A program made the translations under genes and the position numbers. A DNA stretch of 64,000 nt from CAMLIZ01 sp040758375. Lineage in GTDB: Bacteria; Pseudomonadota; Gammaproteobacteria; Burkholderiales; Burkholderiaceae_C. Below, piece by piece: positions 17,875 to 25,701 of this stretch; position 1 is the stretch's first letter, and every line of letters begins with the position of its first letter. The stretch spans positions 1 to 64,000 of the forward strand of contig JBFLWE010000012.1 of the NCBI GenBank assembly GCA_040758375.1, given 5' to 3'. The notes under the pieces are model-generated. The model saw only the letters and a list, made by a program, of their open reading frames with translations, searched no databases and was not told the DNA's origin.

Positions 17875-18513
17875 TCAGAACCAGCTCTGTGGAACGATCA
17901 CGATGTCACCCGGCAAGACCGCCGCGTTCGCTGAAATGTCGCCGCGCTTGAGCAGGTCTTTCAGGCGCACGCTGTACTGCTTGCCGCCCTCGGCGCCACG
18001 CACCAGCACCGCGTTGTTGCCGTCGGCGAACTCGGTCAGCCCGCCGACCTGGATCATCACGTCGAGCAGGGTCATGTTCTGCCGGTAGGCCACGGCCTGC
18101 GGGCGGGTCGCCTCGCCCACGATGCGGATCTGCTGCGCGTAGACGCCCTGGAAGCCGGTCACCACGACGCTCACCACCGGATCGCGCACCAGCTTCTTCA
18201 GCTCTTCCTGCACTTCCTTCGACAGCTCGGCAGCCGTCTTGCCGGCAGCCTTCATCTCGGGAATCAGCGGTGCCGAGAAGAAGCCGTCCGGCCGCACCGA
18301 AACGGTGGAAGACAGATCCGGATTGCGCCAGACCACGATGTTCAAGGTGTCCAGCGGGCCGATGCGATAGCGCGCGTCGGGGCTGTCCACCGCCAGCGGC
18401 GCCTCGGGATGGTTGCCGGTCGTGCCGCAGCCCGACAGGGCCATGGCCACAGCGATGGTCGCGGCGCTTGCCACCATCCCGAACAGGGAGCGGCCGGTCG
18501 ATGGTGTTTTCAT
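17875..18513 (-). CDS. XrtA-system polysaccharide export lipoprotein (Wza-like)
   Basis: Protein of 212 aa with a lipoprotein signal ending in ALSGC. The Poly_export domain follows (YRIGPLDTLNIVVWRNPDL), with a SLBB-type soluble domain (IRIVGEATRPQAVAYRQNMTLLDVMIQVGGL) and the ending LPGDIVIVPQSWF characteristic of the PEP-CTERM-associated export family. It is shorter than E. coli Wza and lacks the long C-terminal helix region, so another protein (perhaps the TIGR03016-like barrel) may form the outer-membrane pore. ATG at 18513 chosen because it places the lipobox correctly and has a GAGG-type RBS; an earlier in-frame ATG at 18555 would give an implausible leader. Confidence 0.88.
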   Translation of the reverse strand: MKTPSTGRSLFGMVASAATIAVAMALSGCGTTGNHPEAPLAVDSPDARYRIGPLDTLNIVVWRNPDLSSTVSVRPDGFFSAPLIPEMKAAGKTAAELSKEVQEELKKLVRDPVVSVVVTGFQGVYAQQIRIVGEATRPQAVAYRQNMTLLDVMIQVGGLTEFADGNNAVLVRGAEGGKQYSVRLKDLLKRGDISANAAVLPGDIVIVPQSWF

Positions 18514-18551
18514 ACGTGCCTCACCAGGTTGCGAAGGAAGAAGAAGTCGGC

Positions 18552-20684
18552 TCATGGAAGGGCCATCTCAGAATGTTCGGTCGCGGGCGCTCCTTGCGGT
18601 CCGCGCCGGCGCAGCCAGCCGCGCAGGTGCGATGCGATGCGGTGCGCGGCACCACCGTCCCAGTAGGCGATGCTGTCGTCGTCGCGCGGGTGGGCGATCA
18701 GCGCCTCGAGTTCCTTGAGCGCCTGCCCGCCGTGGCGCAGCGTGCGGATCGACGAGCCGGTGCCGATGCCTGGGCTTTGCGTGTCGCCCGACACCAGGCA
18801 CAGCGCCGGCACCCCCAGCGCCTGCACCTCGCCGGCCCACGCCATGTCCGGGCCCAGCACCGCCGCGCGCGCCGCACGCAGCAGCCCCAGCAGTTCGAGA
18901 TAGCTCGTCTGCGAGACCAGTGCAATGCGCGCCTTGGCCAGCTGCTTCTGCAGCTTGCGGTTGCGCAGTGCCAGCAGCGTGTGCTGCTGCACCGGCCACA
19001 CCAGCGGCAGCACGCTGCTCATCAGGCACAAGGCCTCCACCTGAGCGGCGAACTGCTCCTCGCTGCGCAGGTCGGCATCGAACTGCTCGGTGATCACCCC
19101 GAAGCCGGTGTCGGCCAGACCGTCGGCGCCCGCACGCGCCAGCGTCGACGAGGCGGCCGCGGCATGCGGCAACAGCATGTGGACCACGTTGTCGAGCAGG
19201 TGACCCACGCCCCGCACACGGTCGGCGGCCACGCCTTTGCGCTGCAAGGTGTAGTGCGACAGGATGCTGCCGACGTAAAACAGCTCGGCGATGCGGTTCA
19301 GCAGCACGCTGTTCAGGTCAGCCTGTGTCTCCGGCTCTTCGAGCGGCACGTCGGCTTCCAGCCGCAGCACCGGCACCCCTGCCTTCGCCGCCACAAGGCT
19401 GCAGGCGAACGCGCCGTCGCCATCGGCCAGGGTCAGCAAGGCCCGGGGTGACAACTCGTTCAGCAGCGCGTCGAAACGCACCTGTGCCACCGCGGCCGAC
19501 TCGGCGAAGCGGCCGGCCGCGGCCCCGAGGTGCACCTCCATCGCGGGCGGACTGACCACTGCAGCCAGCTCCGAGCTGAGCGCCACCGCGGACTCCGGTC
19601 CGGGATTCACCACCACGAGGACAGGCAGCCCCGGCTGCTCGCCAAGACCCTTGGCCAGCGCCGCGGCCTTCAGGTAGCCCTGAGGCGAGTCCACCAGGCA
19701 AAGCAACGGCTGGCGCAACGTGGTGCCCGGTGCATGGAGCTTGCGCACCACGTCCGGCTGTGCATCGTCGAGCACCGGGAGCTGCGCCTTGCCAGCCGGC
19801 ACGGCAGCCAGCGGGACCGGCGCGGCAGTCGCCGGTTCGCCGGCAGGCTTTGAGCCCACGCTGGCGCCTTCCCCGATCTCGCGCAGGAAGTCCGTGGCCA
19901 CCACATCCACTTCAGGGGCCCCGATCACGTCCTGCCCGCCGAGGAACGCCGCCAGCAGCAGCCGGTTGCATAGCAGGTTGATGCGACGCGGCACGCCGCG
20001 CGTGTGGTGGTGAATGCGCTCGAAAGCCGCGTCTTCAAAGGCCGGGTTGCCGCTCCAGCGCACGCGGTGCAGGCGATGTTCGATGTACGCGCGCGTCTCG
20101 GCTTCCTCGAGCGGCCCGAGGTGGCAGGAGGCGATGACACGCTGCCGGAACTGCTCCATCGAACCCGACTTCAGGATCTGACGCAGCTCCGGCTGGCCCA
20201 CCAGGAAGCTTTGCAGCAACGCGCGGTTGCCGAGCTGGAAGTTCGACAGCATGCGCAGCTCTTCCACCGCAGCCGGTGGCAGGTTCTGCGCCTCGTCGAC
20301 GAGCAGCAGCGCGCGCCGGCCAGAGGCGGCCAGCGAGGTGAGAAACGCCTCGATCGAGGCGATCAGGTCCGCCTTGCCACCACCCTGGGGCGGGATCCCG
20401 AAGGCGGTGATGATCGAGCGCAGCAGGTCACCTGATTCGAGCTGCGTGCTCACCACCTGGGCAGCCACCACCTCCTGCGACTGCAGGCTGTCGATCAGCG
20501 TACGCACCAAGGTGGTCTTGCCGGCACCGATCTCGCCGGTGACGACGATGAAGCCTTCGCCCTGGTAGACACCGAACTTCAGGTAGGCCAACGCGTGGTT
20601 GTGTCCCCTGCTGTCGAAATAGAAACCCGGGTCGGGGCTCAGCTGGAAAGGCGGCCCCGAGAATCCGAAGTGCGATTCGTACAT
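18552..20684 (-). CDS. fusion protein: XrtA/PEP-CTERM-associated ATPase + UDP-GlcNAc 2-epimerase-like domain
   Basis: Protein of 710 aa. Residues 1-275 are the ExeA/GspA-like exosortase-associated ATPase: Walker A GEIGAGKTT (50-58), Walker B LLLVDEAQN (about 126-134), sensor-type RGVPRRINLLCNR. After an Ala/Pro-rich linker (about 276-320), residues 325-690 resemble a GT-B-fold non-hydrolysing UDP-GlcNAc 2-epimerase (WecB): DGDGAFACSLVAAKAGVPVLRLEAD matches the QGDTTT...VEAG region and LGLLRAARAAVLGPDMA matches the DSGG region. Several catalytic motifs are altered: EAG to EAD, PVHP to PVQQ, DSGG to GPDM, and no HRREN-like His. The ATPase is likely active. The second half is probably a non-catalytic or altered nucleotide-sugar-binding module. 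The epimerase relation is inferred from motif alignment by eye. Confidence 0.75.
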   Translation of the reverse strand: MYESHFGFSGPPFQLSPDPGFYFDSRGHNHALAYLKFGVYQGEGFIVVTGEIGAGKTTLVRTLIDSLQSQEVVAAQVVSTQLESGDLLRSIITAFGIPPQGGGKADLIASIEAFLTSLAASGRRALLLVDEAQNLPPAAVEELRMLSNFQLGNRALLQSFLVGQPELRQILKSGSMEQFRQRVIASCHLGPLEEAETRAYIEHRLHRVRWSGNPAFEDAAFERIHHHTRGVPRRINLLCNRLLLAAFLGGQDVIGAPEVDVVATDFLREIGEGASVGSKPAGEPATAAPVPLAAVPAGKAQLPVLDDAQPDVVRKLHAPGTTLRQPLLCLVDSPQGYLKAAALAKGLGEQPGLPVLVVVNPGPESAVALSSELAAVVSPPAMEVHLGAAAGRFAESAAVAQVRFDALLNELSPRALLTLADGDGAFACSLVAAKAGVPVLRLEADVPLEEPETQADLNSVLLNRIAELFYVGSILSHYTLQRKGVAADRVRGVGHLLDNVVHMLLPHAAAASSTLARAGADGLADTGFGVITEQFDADLRSEEQFAAQVEALCLMSSVLPLVWPVQQHTLLALRNRKLQKQLAKARIALVSQTSYLELLGLLRAARAAVLGPDMAWAGEVQALGVPALCLVSGDTQSPGIGTGSSIRTLRHGGQALKELEALIAHPRDDDSIAYWDGGAAHRIASHLRGWLRRRGPQGAPATEHSEMALP

Positions 20685-20809
20685 CCGATTCGATCCTCAA
20701 CGGCGAACAGCAAAAGCCGCGATTGTCCCGGGCGAGGCCGGCCGAGTCCAGCCAGACCGGGACGCGAATGCCATCGGTGCCGTCCACGGCGACGCATTGC
20801 CGCGCCGCC

Positions 20810-22192
20810 TCACTTCGCTCCTTCGCCGAACAGCACGACCGTCACGGTCTCGATCAGCACGAGCAGATCGAGGAAGAGCGTGTTGTTCTTGACGTAGTAC
20901 AGGTCAAACTGGTGCTTGCGGCGTGCATCCTCCACCGAGGAGCCGTACTTGTAGCGGATCTGCGCCCAGCCCGTGAGGCCCGGCTTCACGCTGTGCCGCA
21001 GGTCGTAGTACGGAATCTCCTGGCGCAGCATCTCCACGAACGCCGGCCGCTCCGGACGCGGCCCCACCATGCTCATCTCGCCGCGCAGCACGCTGAACAG
21101 CTGCGGCAGCTCGTCGATGCGGCACTTGCGAATGAAGGCCCCCACCGCCGTGATGCGCGAGTCGTTCTGCTGTGCCCAGCGGGCCACGCCATCGGCTTCG
21201 GCGTCGCTGCGCATGCTGCGGAACTTCAGGCACATGAAGGTGCGGCCGCCCAAGCCCACGCGCTCCTGGCGGTAGATCACCGGACCGCGGCTCTCGAGCT
21301 TGATCGCCGCCGCGGTGAGCAGCATCAGCGGCGCAGCCAGCGTCAGCAGCGCGGCCGAAGACACGATGTCGAAGCTGCGCTTGACGAAGCGGCGCACCGG
21401 GCCCTGCACGAAGCCGCCGCCATACACCAGCCAGCTGGCCTTGAGGCTGTCGACAGGCACTTCGGCGCGGGTGCGCTCGTAGAAGCCGGCCAGGTCCAGC
21501 ACCGCCACGCCGCGCGTGCGGCAGGCCAGCAGCTGCTGCATCGGAACGTTGCCACCCCGCTGCTCGCGCGCGGCGACGATGATCTCGCGGACGCGGTGCT
21601 TCTTGACCAGGTCTTCCATCGACAGGCGCGTCGGCAGCACGCCGCTCAGCGTGGAGCTGCCCTCTTCTTGCGAGGTAGGGTAGAAGCCGATCACCTGGCG
21701 ACCCATGCTCTCCAGGTCGCGCGCCACGCGCTGGGCTTCGAGGCCGGTGCCCACGATCAGCACGCGCGGCATGCCGATCACATGGCGCATCGCCACCAGC
21801 AACAGGCGCACCACGATCAGCCCGACGAACAGCAGCGCCATTTGCGCCGCCAGCGTGGGCGTGTCCACGTGCTGCAGCGGGTGCAACGTGAGCGCGGTGA
21901 TGATCACCGCGCCGAACAGCGCGAGCGCACCGCGCGTGAGCATCGCGCCGCGCGACACCGGCACTGCATTGCGGCGGTAGATGCCCACCACCGAGAACAG
22001 CAGCGGGATCGCGATCGCGTAGCTGCCCGCCGTGACCAGGGTGCCTTGCATCCCCATGCCGAGCACCCCACCACCCTGGCCGAACTCGGACACCAGCAGC
22101 GGCACCGCGAGGAAGCACAGCAGCGCATCCGCGATCAGTTCCAGCAGCGTGGCGGTCGAGACGTGGTGATGAAAAACCCTGACGTCGGTCAT
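20810..22192 (-). CDS. TIGR03013-type XrtA/PEP-CTERM system glycosyltransferase (polyprenyl-phosphate sugar-1-phosphate transferase)
   Basis: Protein of 460 aa. The N-terminal half has four or five membrane segments and a CoA-binding-like Rossmann region (VLIVGTGLEAQRVARDLE). The C-terminal bacterial sugar transferase domain has KRSFDIVSSAALLTLAAPLM, YRQERVGLGGRTF, KFRSMRSDAE, DELPQLFSVLRGEMS and MVGPRPERP. It should prime synthesis by loading the first sugar phosphate onto undecaprenyl phosphate. The ATG at 22192 has GGAGGGGG just upstream. It is the first gene of the downstream minus-strand block, so a promoter is expected in 22193-22456. Confidence 0.9.
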   Translation of the reverse strand: MTDVRVFHHHVSTATLLELIADALLCFLAVPLLVSEFGQGGGVLGMGMQGTLVTAGSYAIAIPLLFSVVGIYRRNAVPVSRGAMLTRGALALFGAVIITALTLHPLQHVDTPTLAAQMALLFVGLIVVRLLLVAMRHVIGMPRVLIVGTGLEAQRVARDLESMGRQVIGFYPTSQEEGSSTLSGVLPTRLSMEDLVKKHRVREIIVAAREQRGGNVPMQQLLACRTRGVAVLDLAGFYERTRAEVPVDSLKASWLVYGGGFVQGPVRRFVKRSFDIVSSAALLTLAAPLMLLTAAAIKLESRGPVIYRQERVGLGGRTFMCLKFRSMRSDAEADGVARWAQQNDSRITAVGAFIRKCRIDELPQLFSVLRGEMSMVGPRPERPAFVEMLRQEIPYYDLRHSVKPGLTGWAQIRYKYGSSVEDARRKHQFDLYYVKNNTLFLDLLVLIETVTVVLFGEGAK

Positions 22193-22290
22193 GCTCCCCC
22201 TCCGGTGACAGCCGTGAGGCCGATTGCCCTTGAATCTTGCAACGCATTGTGTCGCCAGCAGCACGTCGCTAGAAGCACTTGAACGTGGGT

Positions 22291-22309
22291 CCCCCTCCAC
22301 CTCGGGGGG
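22291..22309. promoter_or_regulatory. shared G/C-arm palindrome, site A (upstream of the XrtA-type gene block)
   Basis: CCCCC at 22291-22295 and GGGGGG at 22304-22309 flank TCCACCTC, about 100 bp upstream of the priming glycosyltransferase start. Near-identical elements occur at 25564-25581 and 32315-32331 (reading CCCCTnnACCTCGGGGG in one orientation). Sharing among three promoter regions of the same locus suggests an operator or leader element. No regulator is assigned. Confidence 0.4.
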
Positions 22310-22365
22310 CACAGGCGAGTGAGAAATATCACGCCGCTTCACCCCCGCACCGGGCAGGCCGTGCC

Positions 22366-22385
22366 ATTGCAAAACTACGTCCCGA
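22366..22385 (-). promoter_or_regulatory. weak sigma-54-like element upstream of the priming glycosyltransferase
   Basis: On the minus strand CGGGACGTAGTTTTGCAAT has GG and GC separated by exactly ten bases with a good TTGC -12 box, but a poor -24 box (GG only). It lies about 175 bp upstream of the gene start. Exosortase/PEP-CTERM loci are often controlled by a PrsK/PrsR sigma-54 system; those genes are not in this window. This is a candidate only. Confidence 0.2.
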
Positions 22386-22456
22386 CACAGCTGTGCTGCG
22401 GACTTCGAGTTAGGGGCGTTCGGATGGGGGATTGACGCGCGGCCGCGACGCGAAAC

Positions 22457-23131
22457 TCACATGCCCATGACGCGAGCGCGCGCCTCGGAGGACAGCGCGG
22501 CGGCCAGCTCGTCGGCCAGACGCGCGTGCTGCCCGTAGGCGCGCTCGGGGTCGGGATCTATCGACGACAGGCGCACGAGCATGCCGTCGAGCAGGCGGCG
22601 CCGCAGGCCGAAGCGCAACTGGCGCAAGCGGAACGCCGCGCTGTCGGCCACCACCTCGCCGCCGAGCACCATCCAGTAGGTGATCGGCTCGGAGCGACCG
22701 GGCAGCCAGGCGTGCAACCGCGTGCCCGGCACCGGATGCCCCGCCGGACGCAACACCACACGCTGCACGCCGCGCACGCGAAAGCCGTTGCCGGGGTAGC
22801 ACACTTCCGGCCGGTGCAGCTGCAACCCGGCCGACTGCTCGCTGCCCTGGGCGGCCAGCAGCATGATGCGCGCGCCTTGACCGTCCACGTAGGTGCGTTC
22901 CAGCACCTGGTCGTAGATGCCGTACACCTTGGCTTGCTGCTGCGGCGGCTTGACCAGCATCTCGGCGCGCGGATCGACCCGCCAGACACCGAACGCGACG
23001 GGGAACAGCCTGTCCAAGGGCGGCATGCCGGCCGCCGCGGGATCGGGCACCGGCCGCGCCCATTGCGCCGCGGCTGCCGCCAGGCCCATGCCTGCGGCGA
23101 GGCCCAACGCCTGGCGGCGCCCGGGGTTCAC
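22457..23131 (-). CDS. epsI: EpsI family protein, exosortase-B type
   Basis: Protein of 224 aa with an N-terminal twin-Arg-like hydrophobic leader (RRQALGLAAGMGLAAAAAQ) and the EpsI core. This includes LQLHRPEVCYPGNGFRV with conserved C111, and PITYWMVLGGEVV. EpsI proteins accompany exosortases and may be proteases or processing factors; the mechanism is unproven. I chose the GTG at 23131 because it overlaps the exosortase stop by four bases (GTGA) and gives the canonical start; there is no suitable ATG. It is the last gene of the exosortase operon. Confidence 0.85.
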   Translation of the reverse strand: MNPGRRQALGLAAGMGLAAAAAQWARPVPDPAAAGMPPLDRLFPVAFGVWRVDPRAEMLVKPPQQQAKVYGIYDQVLERTYVDGQGARIMLLAAQGSEQSAGLQLHRPEVCYPGNGFRVRGVQRVVLRPAGHPVPGTRLHAWLPGRSEPITYWMVLGGEVVADSAAFRLRQLRFGLRRRLLDGMLVRLSSIDPDPERAYGQHARLADELAAALSSEARARVMGM

Positions 23132-24012
23132 ACGCGGCCCTTCCGGCGTTGCAGCGCCCGTTGCAACAGCCAATCGACGCAAAAGATCATGAGCAGCGCG
23201 GCACTGAACAGCACGAGCCCGGCAAAACCGTGCACGAAACCCTGGCCGACGGCATCGCCGAACCAGTAGGTCACCAGCATCAGCACGATCACGCGCACCA
23301 CGTTGGCGGCAAACGACACCGGCACCACCATCACCGCAAGCACCGCGTTGACCAGCGACGACCCGCCGCTGCGCAGGCTGGCATAGAGCAGCCCCATCGC
23401 CTCCAGCGTGAACATGGTCTGAAGGCCGGCGCACGCCTCGCTCACGAGCAGCTGGTACTGGCCTATCGTCACCACCACCCCGGACCGGCCGACCGGAAAC
23501 CCGGTCCACTGCAGGAACTGCGTGGCCACCGCGGACACCGCCAGCTTCAGCGGCCCGGTCACGGCGAGCACCAGCGAATACGGCAGCGGCACGATGAACA
23601 GCAGGAAGAACAGCGGAAACGCCGCGGCGCGCAGCGCCTGCCGGCCCCCGTTGAGCCACAGCACCGAAGCCGCCACCCACAGAAGAGACACGATCTCCAC
23701 CCGCAGGAACTGCTGGCTGCGCCCCACCACGTACAGCAGCAGCCCGGCGATGAACAATGCGATCGGCACGGCGCGCCTTGCCGGCGCGGCGCCGAACAGA
23801 CGAGCGCGGCGCTGGTACAGCAAGAACATCGACACGGCGGCGAACACCAGCTCGTGCCCCTGCGCCTGCGAGGCCCAGGCACCGAAACTGAAGTCCCACA
23901 ACGTGGGCAGCGCCAGCGCAGCCAACCCTGCCAGCAGCACACCCCCCGCCAGCCTGTCGGGCGTGCCGCCGAACGGCGCTTGCACCTGCGGCATTGCCTG
24001 CGACGTGGCCAC
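23128..24012 (-). CDS. xrtB: exosortase B (XrtB)
   Basis: Integral membrane cysteine transpeptidase-like protein of 294 aa with about eight hydrophobic segments. The catalytic set is present: C194 in SEACAGLQTMFTL, R240 in AANVVRVIV and H261 in FVHGFAG. The sequence around these residues resembles exosortase B rather than XrtA. Exosortases recognise PEP-CTERM tails and cleave and attach proteins at the cell surface. It starts 12 bp after epsD and overlaps epsI. A single PEP-CTERM protein is encoded upstream in the same direction. Confidence 0.88.
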   Translation of the reverse strand: MATSQAMPQVQAPFGGTPDRLAGGVLLAGLAALALPTLWDFSFGAWASQAQGHELVFAAVSMFLLYQRRARLFGAAPARRAVPIALFIAGLLLYVVGRSQQFLRVEIVSLLWVAASVLWLNGGRQALRAAAFPLFFLLFIVPLPYSLVLAVTGPLKLAVSAVATQFLQWTGFPVGRSGVVVTIGQYQLLVSEACAGLQTMFTLEAMGLLYASLRSGGSSLVNAVLAVMVVPVSFAANVVRVIVLMLVTYWFGDAVGQGFVHGFAGLVLFSAALLMIFCVDWLLQRALQRRKGRV

Positions 24013-24024
24013 GCGCTGCTCCTG

Positions 24025-24891
24025 TCAGTGTGCCGATGCCGCAGCGGCGGGCGCGCTGGCGGCAAACTGGCTCGCCAGCACGACCGTCGCGGACTTGCGC
24101 AGCTCCTGCATGCGGGCGGTCACGATCTGGCGTTTGCGCTCGGTGAGCAGGTAGGCTTCGATCGGCTCGCGCGCCTGCTGGCGGTCAACCTTGGCTTCCT
24201 GCGTGCGCACCAGGGTCCAGATGCGCGCGTGCGGCGCACCCGACAGCAGCATGGACTCGCCCTCGCGCAGCTTGGCCAGCGGCTCCAGCAGCCGCAGCTG
24301 CACGGCTTCGGGCGCCTGCACCGTCATGCCGCTGCGGTAGCGCAGACCGCTGCGGTCCAGCGCCGTGGCGAGCTCGGTTGCGGAGCGCGCAGTGCTCACC
24401 ACCTCGCGCAAGGTCGCAAGCGCCTCGGGCGACACCTCGACCACGAATTCCTGCAAGGTGTACAGGCGCCGCTCGGCAAACAGCGCCGGGTGCTCGTCGT
24501 AGTAGCGGTCCACCTCGTCGGTGGTCGGCCGTGCCGCCTTGGTGGCCAGACGCTCCTGGTAAAACCGCGCCAGCAACTCGCGCTTGGCGGCTTCCATCCC
24601 CTGCACGAAGCTGGGGTCGCTTTCGATGCCCTCTTCGCGTGCGGCCTGCGCCGCGAGTTCCTGTTCCACCAGCGATTCCAGCGCGACGCGCGGCGCGTCA
24701 GGCTGGCCCGCCAGCCGGGGCTGCCGCTGCAGCACGTACTGCACCTGATGCAACGAGATCTCGCCCTTGTTCACCGTGGCGGCCACCTGGCCGGCGGGCG
24801 CAGCACGTTCGCCCCCGCCGCAGGCGGCCAGCAACGAAGAGGACAGGACGACGAACGTGATGAGGGCGGACCAAGAAGCCTGTCTGAACAT
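24025..24891 (-). CDS. epsD: EpsD family peptidyl-prolyl cis-trans isomerase lipoprotein
   Basis: Protein of 288 aa with a lipoprotein signal ending LLAAC followed by GGGE. A SurA/PrsA-like helical N-domain follows (EISLHQVQYVLQRQPRL, LVEQELAAQAAREEGI) and a degenerate rotamase/parvulin region (about 150-250). EpsD proteins belong to XrtB-type exopolysaccharide loci and are thought to help fold exported components in the periplasm. The ATG at 24891 puts the lipobox correctly. The open frame upstream is Arg-rich and antisense to nothing recognisable. It is 12 bp upstream of the exosortase gene. Confidence 0.82.
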   Translation of the reverse strand: MFRQASWSALITFVVLSSSLLAACGGGERAAPAGQVAATVNKGEISLHQVQYVLQRQPRLAGQPDAPRVALESLVEQELAAQAAREEGIESDPSFVQGMEAAKRELLARFYQERLATKAARPTTDEVDRYYDEHPALFAERRLYTLQEFVVEVSPEALATLREVVSTARSATELATALDRSGLRYRSGMTVQAPEAVQLRLLEPLAKLREGESMLLSGAPHARIWTLVRTQEAKVDRQQAREPIEAYLLTERKRQIVTARMQELRKSATVVLASQFAASAPAAAASAH

Positions 24892-24995
24892 CCCAGGATT
24901 CCAGCAGAGTTGGGCGGCGCGCTGCCGCCTCGTCGGCCGCCAAACGCGTGAACGAATGCCGGCCGCTGCGCGCTGCCGCGCGGCGACCGACCAGA

Positions 24996-25493
24996 TCAAT
25001 GACTGCGACGACGGCGCAAGGCAGCACCGGTGGCCAGCAGGCCCACCAACGCGAGGCCCAGCGCCTCGGGTTCCGGCACCGCCGACACATGGCCGGCGTA
25101 GATGCCGGTCACGCCCATCAGCCCCGTACCCGCGACCGTGCCGTTGATCGACAGCGAGTAGCTGTTGCCGCCGGTCACGCCATGGAACGAGAAACCGTCG
25201 TTGGGGTTGGTGTCGACAAGGGTTTGCGACAGGCCGCCACCGGACAGCGTGGCCGACGTGAGCTTGACGTTCCACCAGTTGCCGAAGTTGATGGTGGTGG
25301 TGTCCCCGACCACCGAAGCCGACGGTTCCGGCCCCAGCGTGAAGGTGTAGATGTCGGTGAAGTCACCGGTGAAGTCGACGAACGCGTGGTACAGCGGCTT
25401 CGTCATGTCCAGCGTACCGAGATTGAACACGGCGCTGGAAGCCGGGCCGGCAGCCAGGACTCCGAGCACTGCCGTGATGGCGCGAAGCTTCAT
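24996..25493 (-). CDS. small PEP-CTERM sorting-domain protein
   Basis: Protein of 165 aa: signal peptide (about residues 1-20, ending ASS-A), a beta-rich middle with Thr/Ser/Gly (FTDIYTFTLGPEPSASV), and a typical PEP-CTERM tail. The tail is VPEPEALGLALVGLLATGA followed by RRRR and SH. It should be exported by Sec, held by its C-terminal helix and processed by exosortase. It is the only PEP-CTERM protein in the window and the first gene of the block that encodes exosortase B, so it is probably this enzyme's cognate substrate. GGGGGAG precedes the ATG by five bases. Its function in the matrix is unknown. Confidence 0.85.
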   Translation of the reverse strand: MKLRAITAVLGVLAAGPASSAVFNLGTLDMTKPLYHAFVDFTGDFTDIYTFTLGPEPSASVVGDTTTINFGNWWNVKLTSATLSGGGLSQTLVDTNPNDGFSFHGVTGGNSYSLSINGTVAGTGLMGVTGIYAGHVSAVPEPEALGLALVGLLATGAALRRRRSH

Positions 25494-25529
25494 TGAGTCT
25501 CCCCCGAAGGTGTGAGTGGGTTACGAATG

Positions 25530-25544
25530 GCAAAGATCTTGGCA
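25530..25544 (-). promoter_or_regulatory. candidate sigma-54-like promoter of the PEP-CTERM gene
   Basis: Minus-strand TGCCAAG-ATCT-TTGC matches the -24/-12 consensus TGGCACG-N4-TTGC at nine of eleven fixed positions with the right spacing, and lies about 37 bp upstream of the ATG at 25493. The second G of the nearly invariant -24 GG is replaced by C, which weakens the case. PEP-CTERM genes are often sigma-54 controlled in related systems. Confidence 0.35.
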
Positions 25545-25563
25545 TGGGTAGGTATTGACAACA

Positions 25564-25581
25564 GCCCCCGAGTTGAGGGGC
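25564..25581. promoter_or_regulatory. shared G/C-arm palindrome, site B (between the PEP-CTERM and GNAT genes)
   Basis: GCCCC at 25564-25568 and GGGGC at 25577-25581 flank CGAGTTGA. Its reverse complement reads GCCCCTCAACTCGGGGGC, closely matching sites A (22291) and C (32315). It lies 71 bp upstream of the minus-strand PEP-CTERM gene and about 120 bp upstream of the plus-strand acetyltransferase gene, so it could act on either. Confidence 0.4.
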
Positions 25582-25701
25582 GCAACCATGTCACGACGCC
25601 CGCACCCACGGGGGATGTGGGCCTCAGGAGCGACCCCTAGAATTCCGCGCCGGACGACCTGCGCCGCGACGGCGCGACCGGCTGCTCCATCGACTTACCT
25701 C

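Noticed and set aside
22359..22366. TGGCACGG on the minus strand, and again at 32199-32206 on the plus strand, as sigma-54 -24 boxes
   Set aside because: The following GC is eight rather than ten bases after the GG in both places, which would not align a -12 box.
24913..24929. GGCGGC-GCGCT-GCCGCC hairpin upstream of epsD as a terminator of the PEP-CTERM gene
   Set aside because: No T run on the minus strand; GC-rich hairpins are common here by chance, and readthrough into epsD is plausible.
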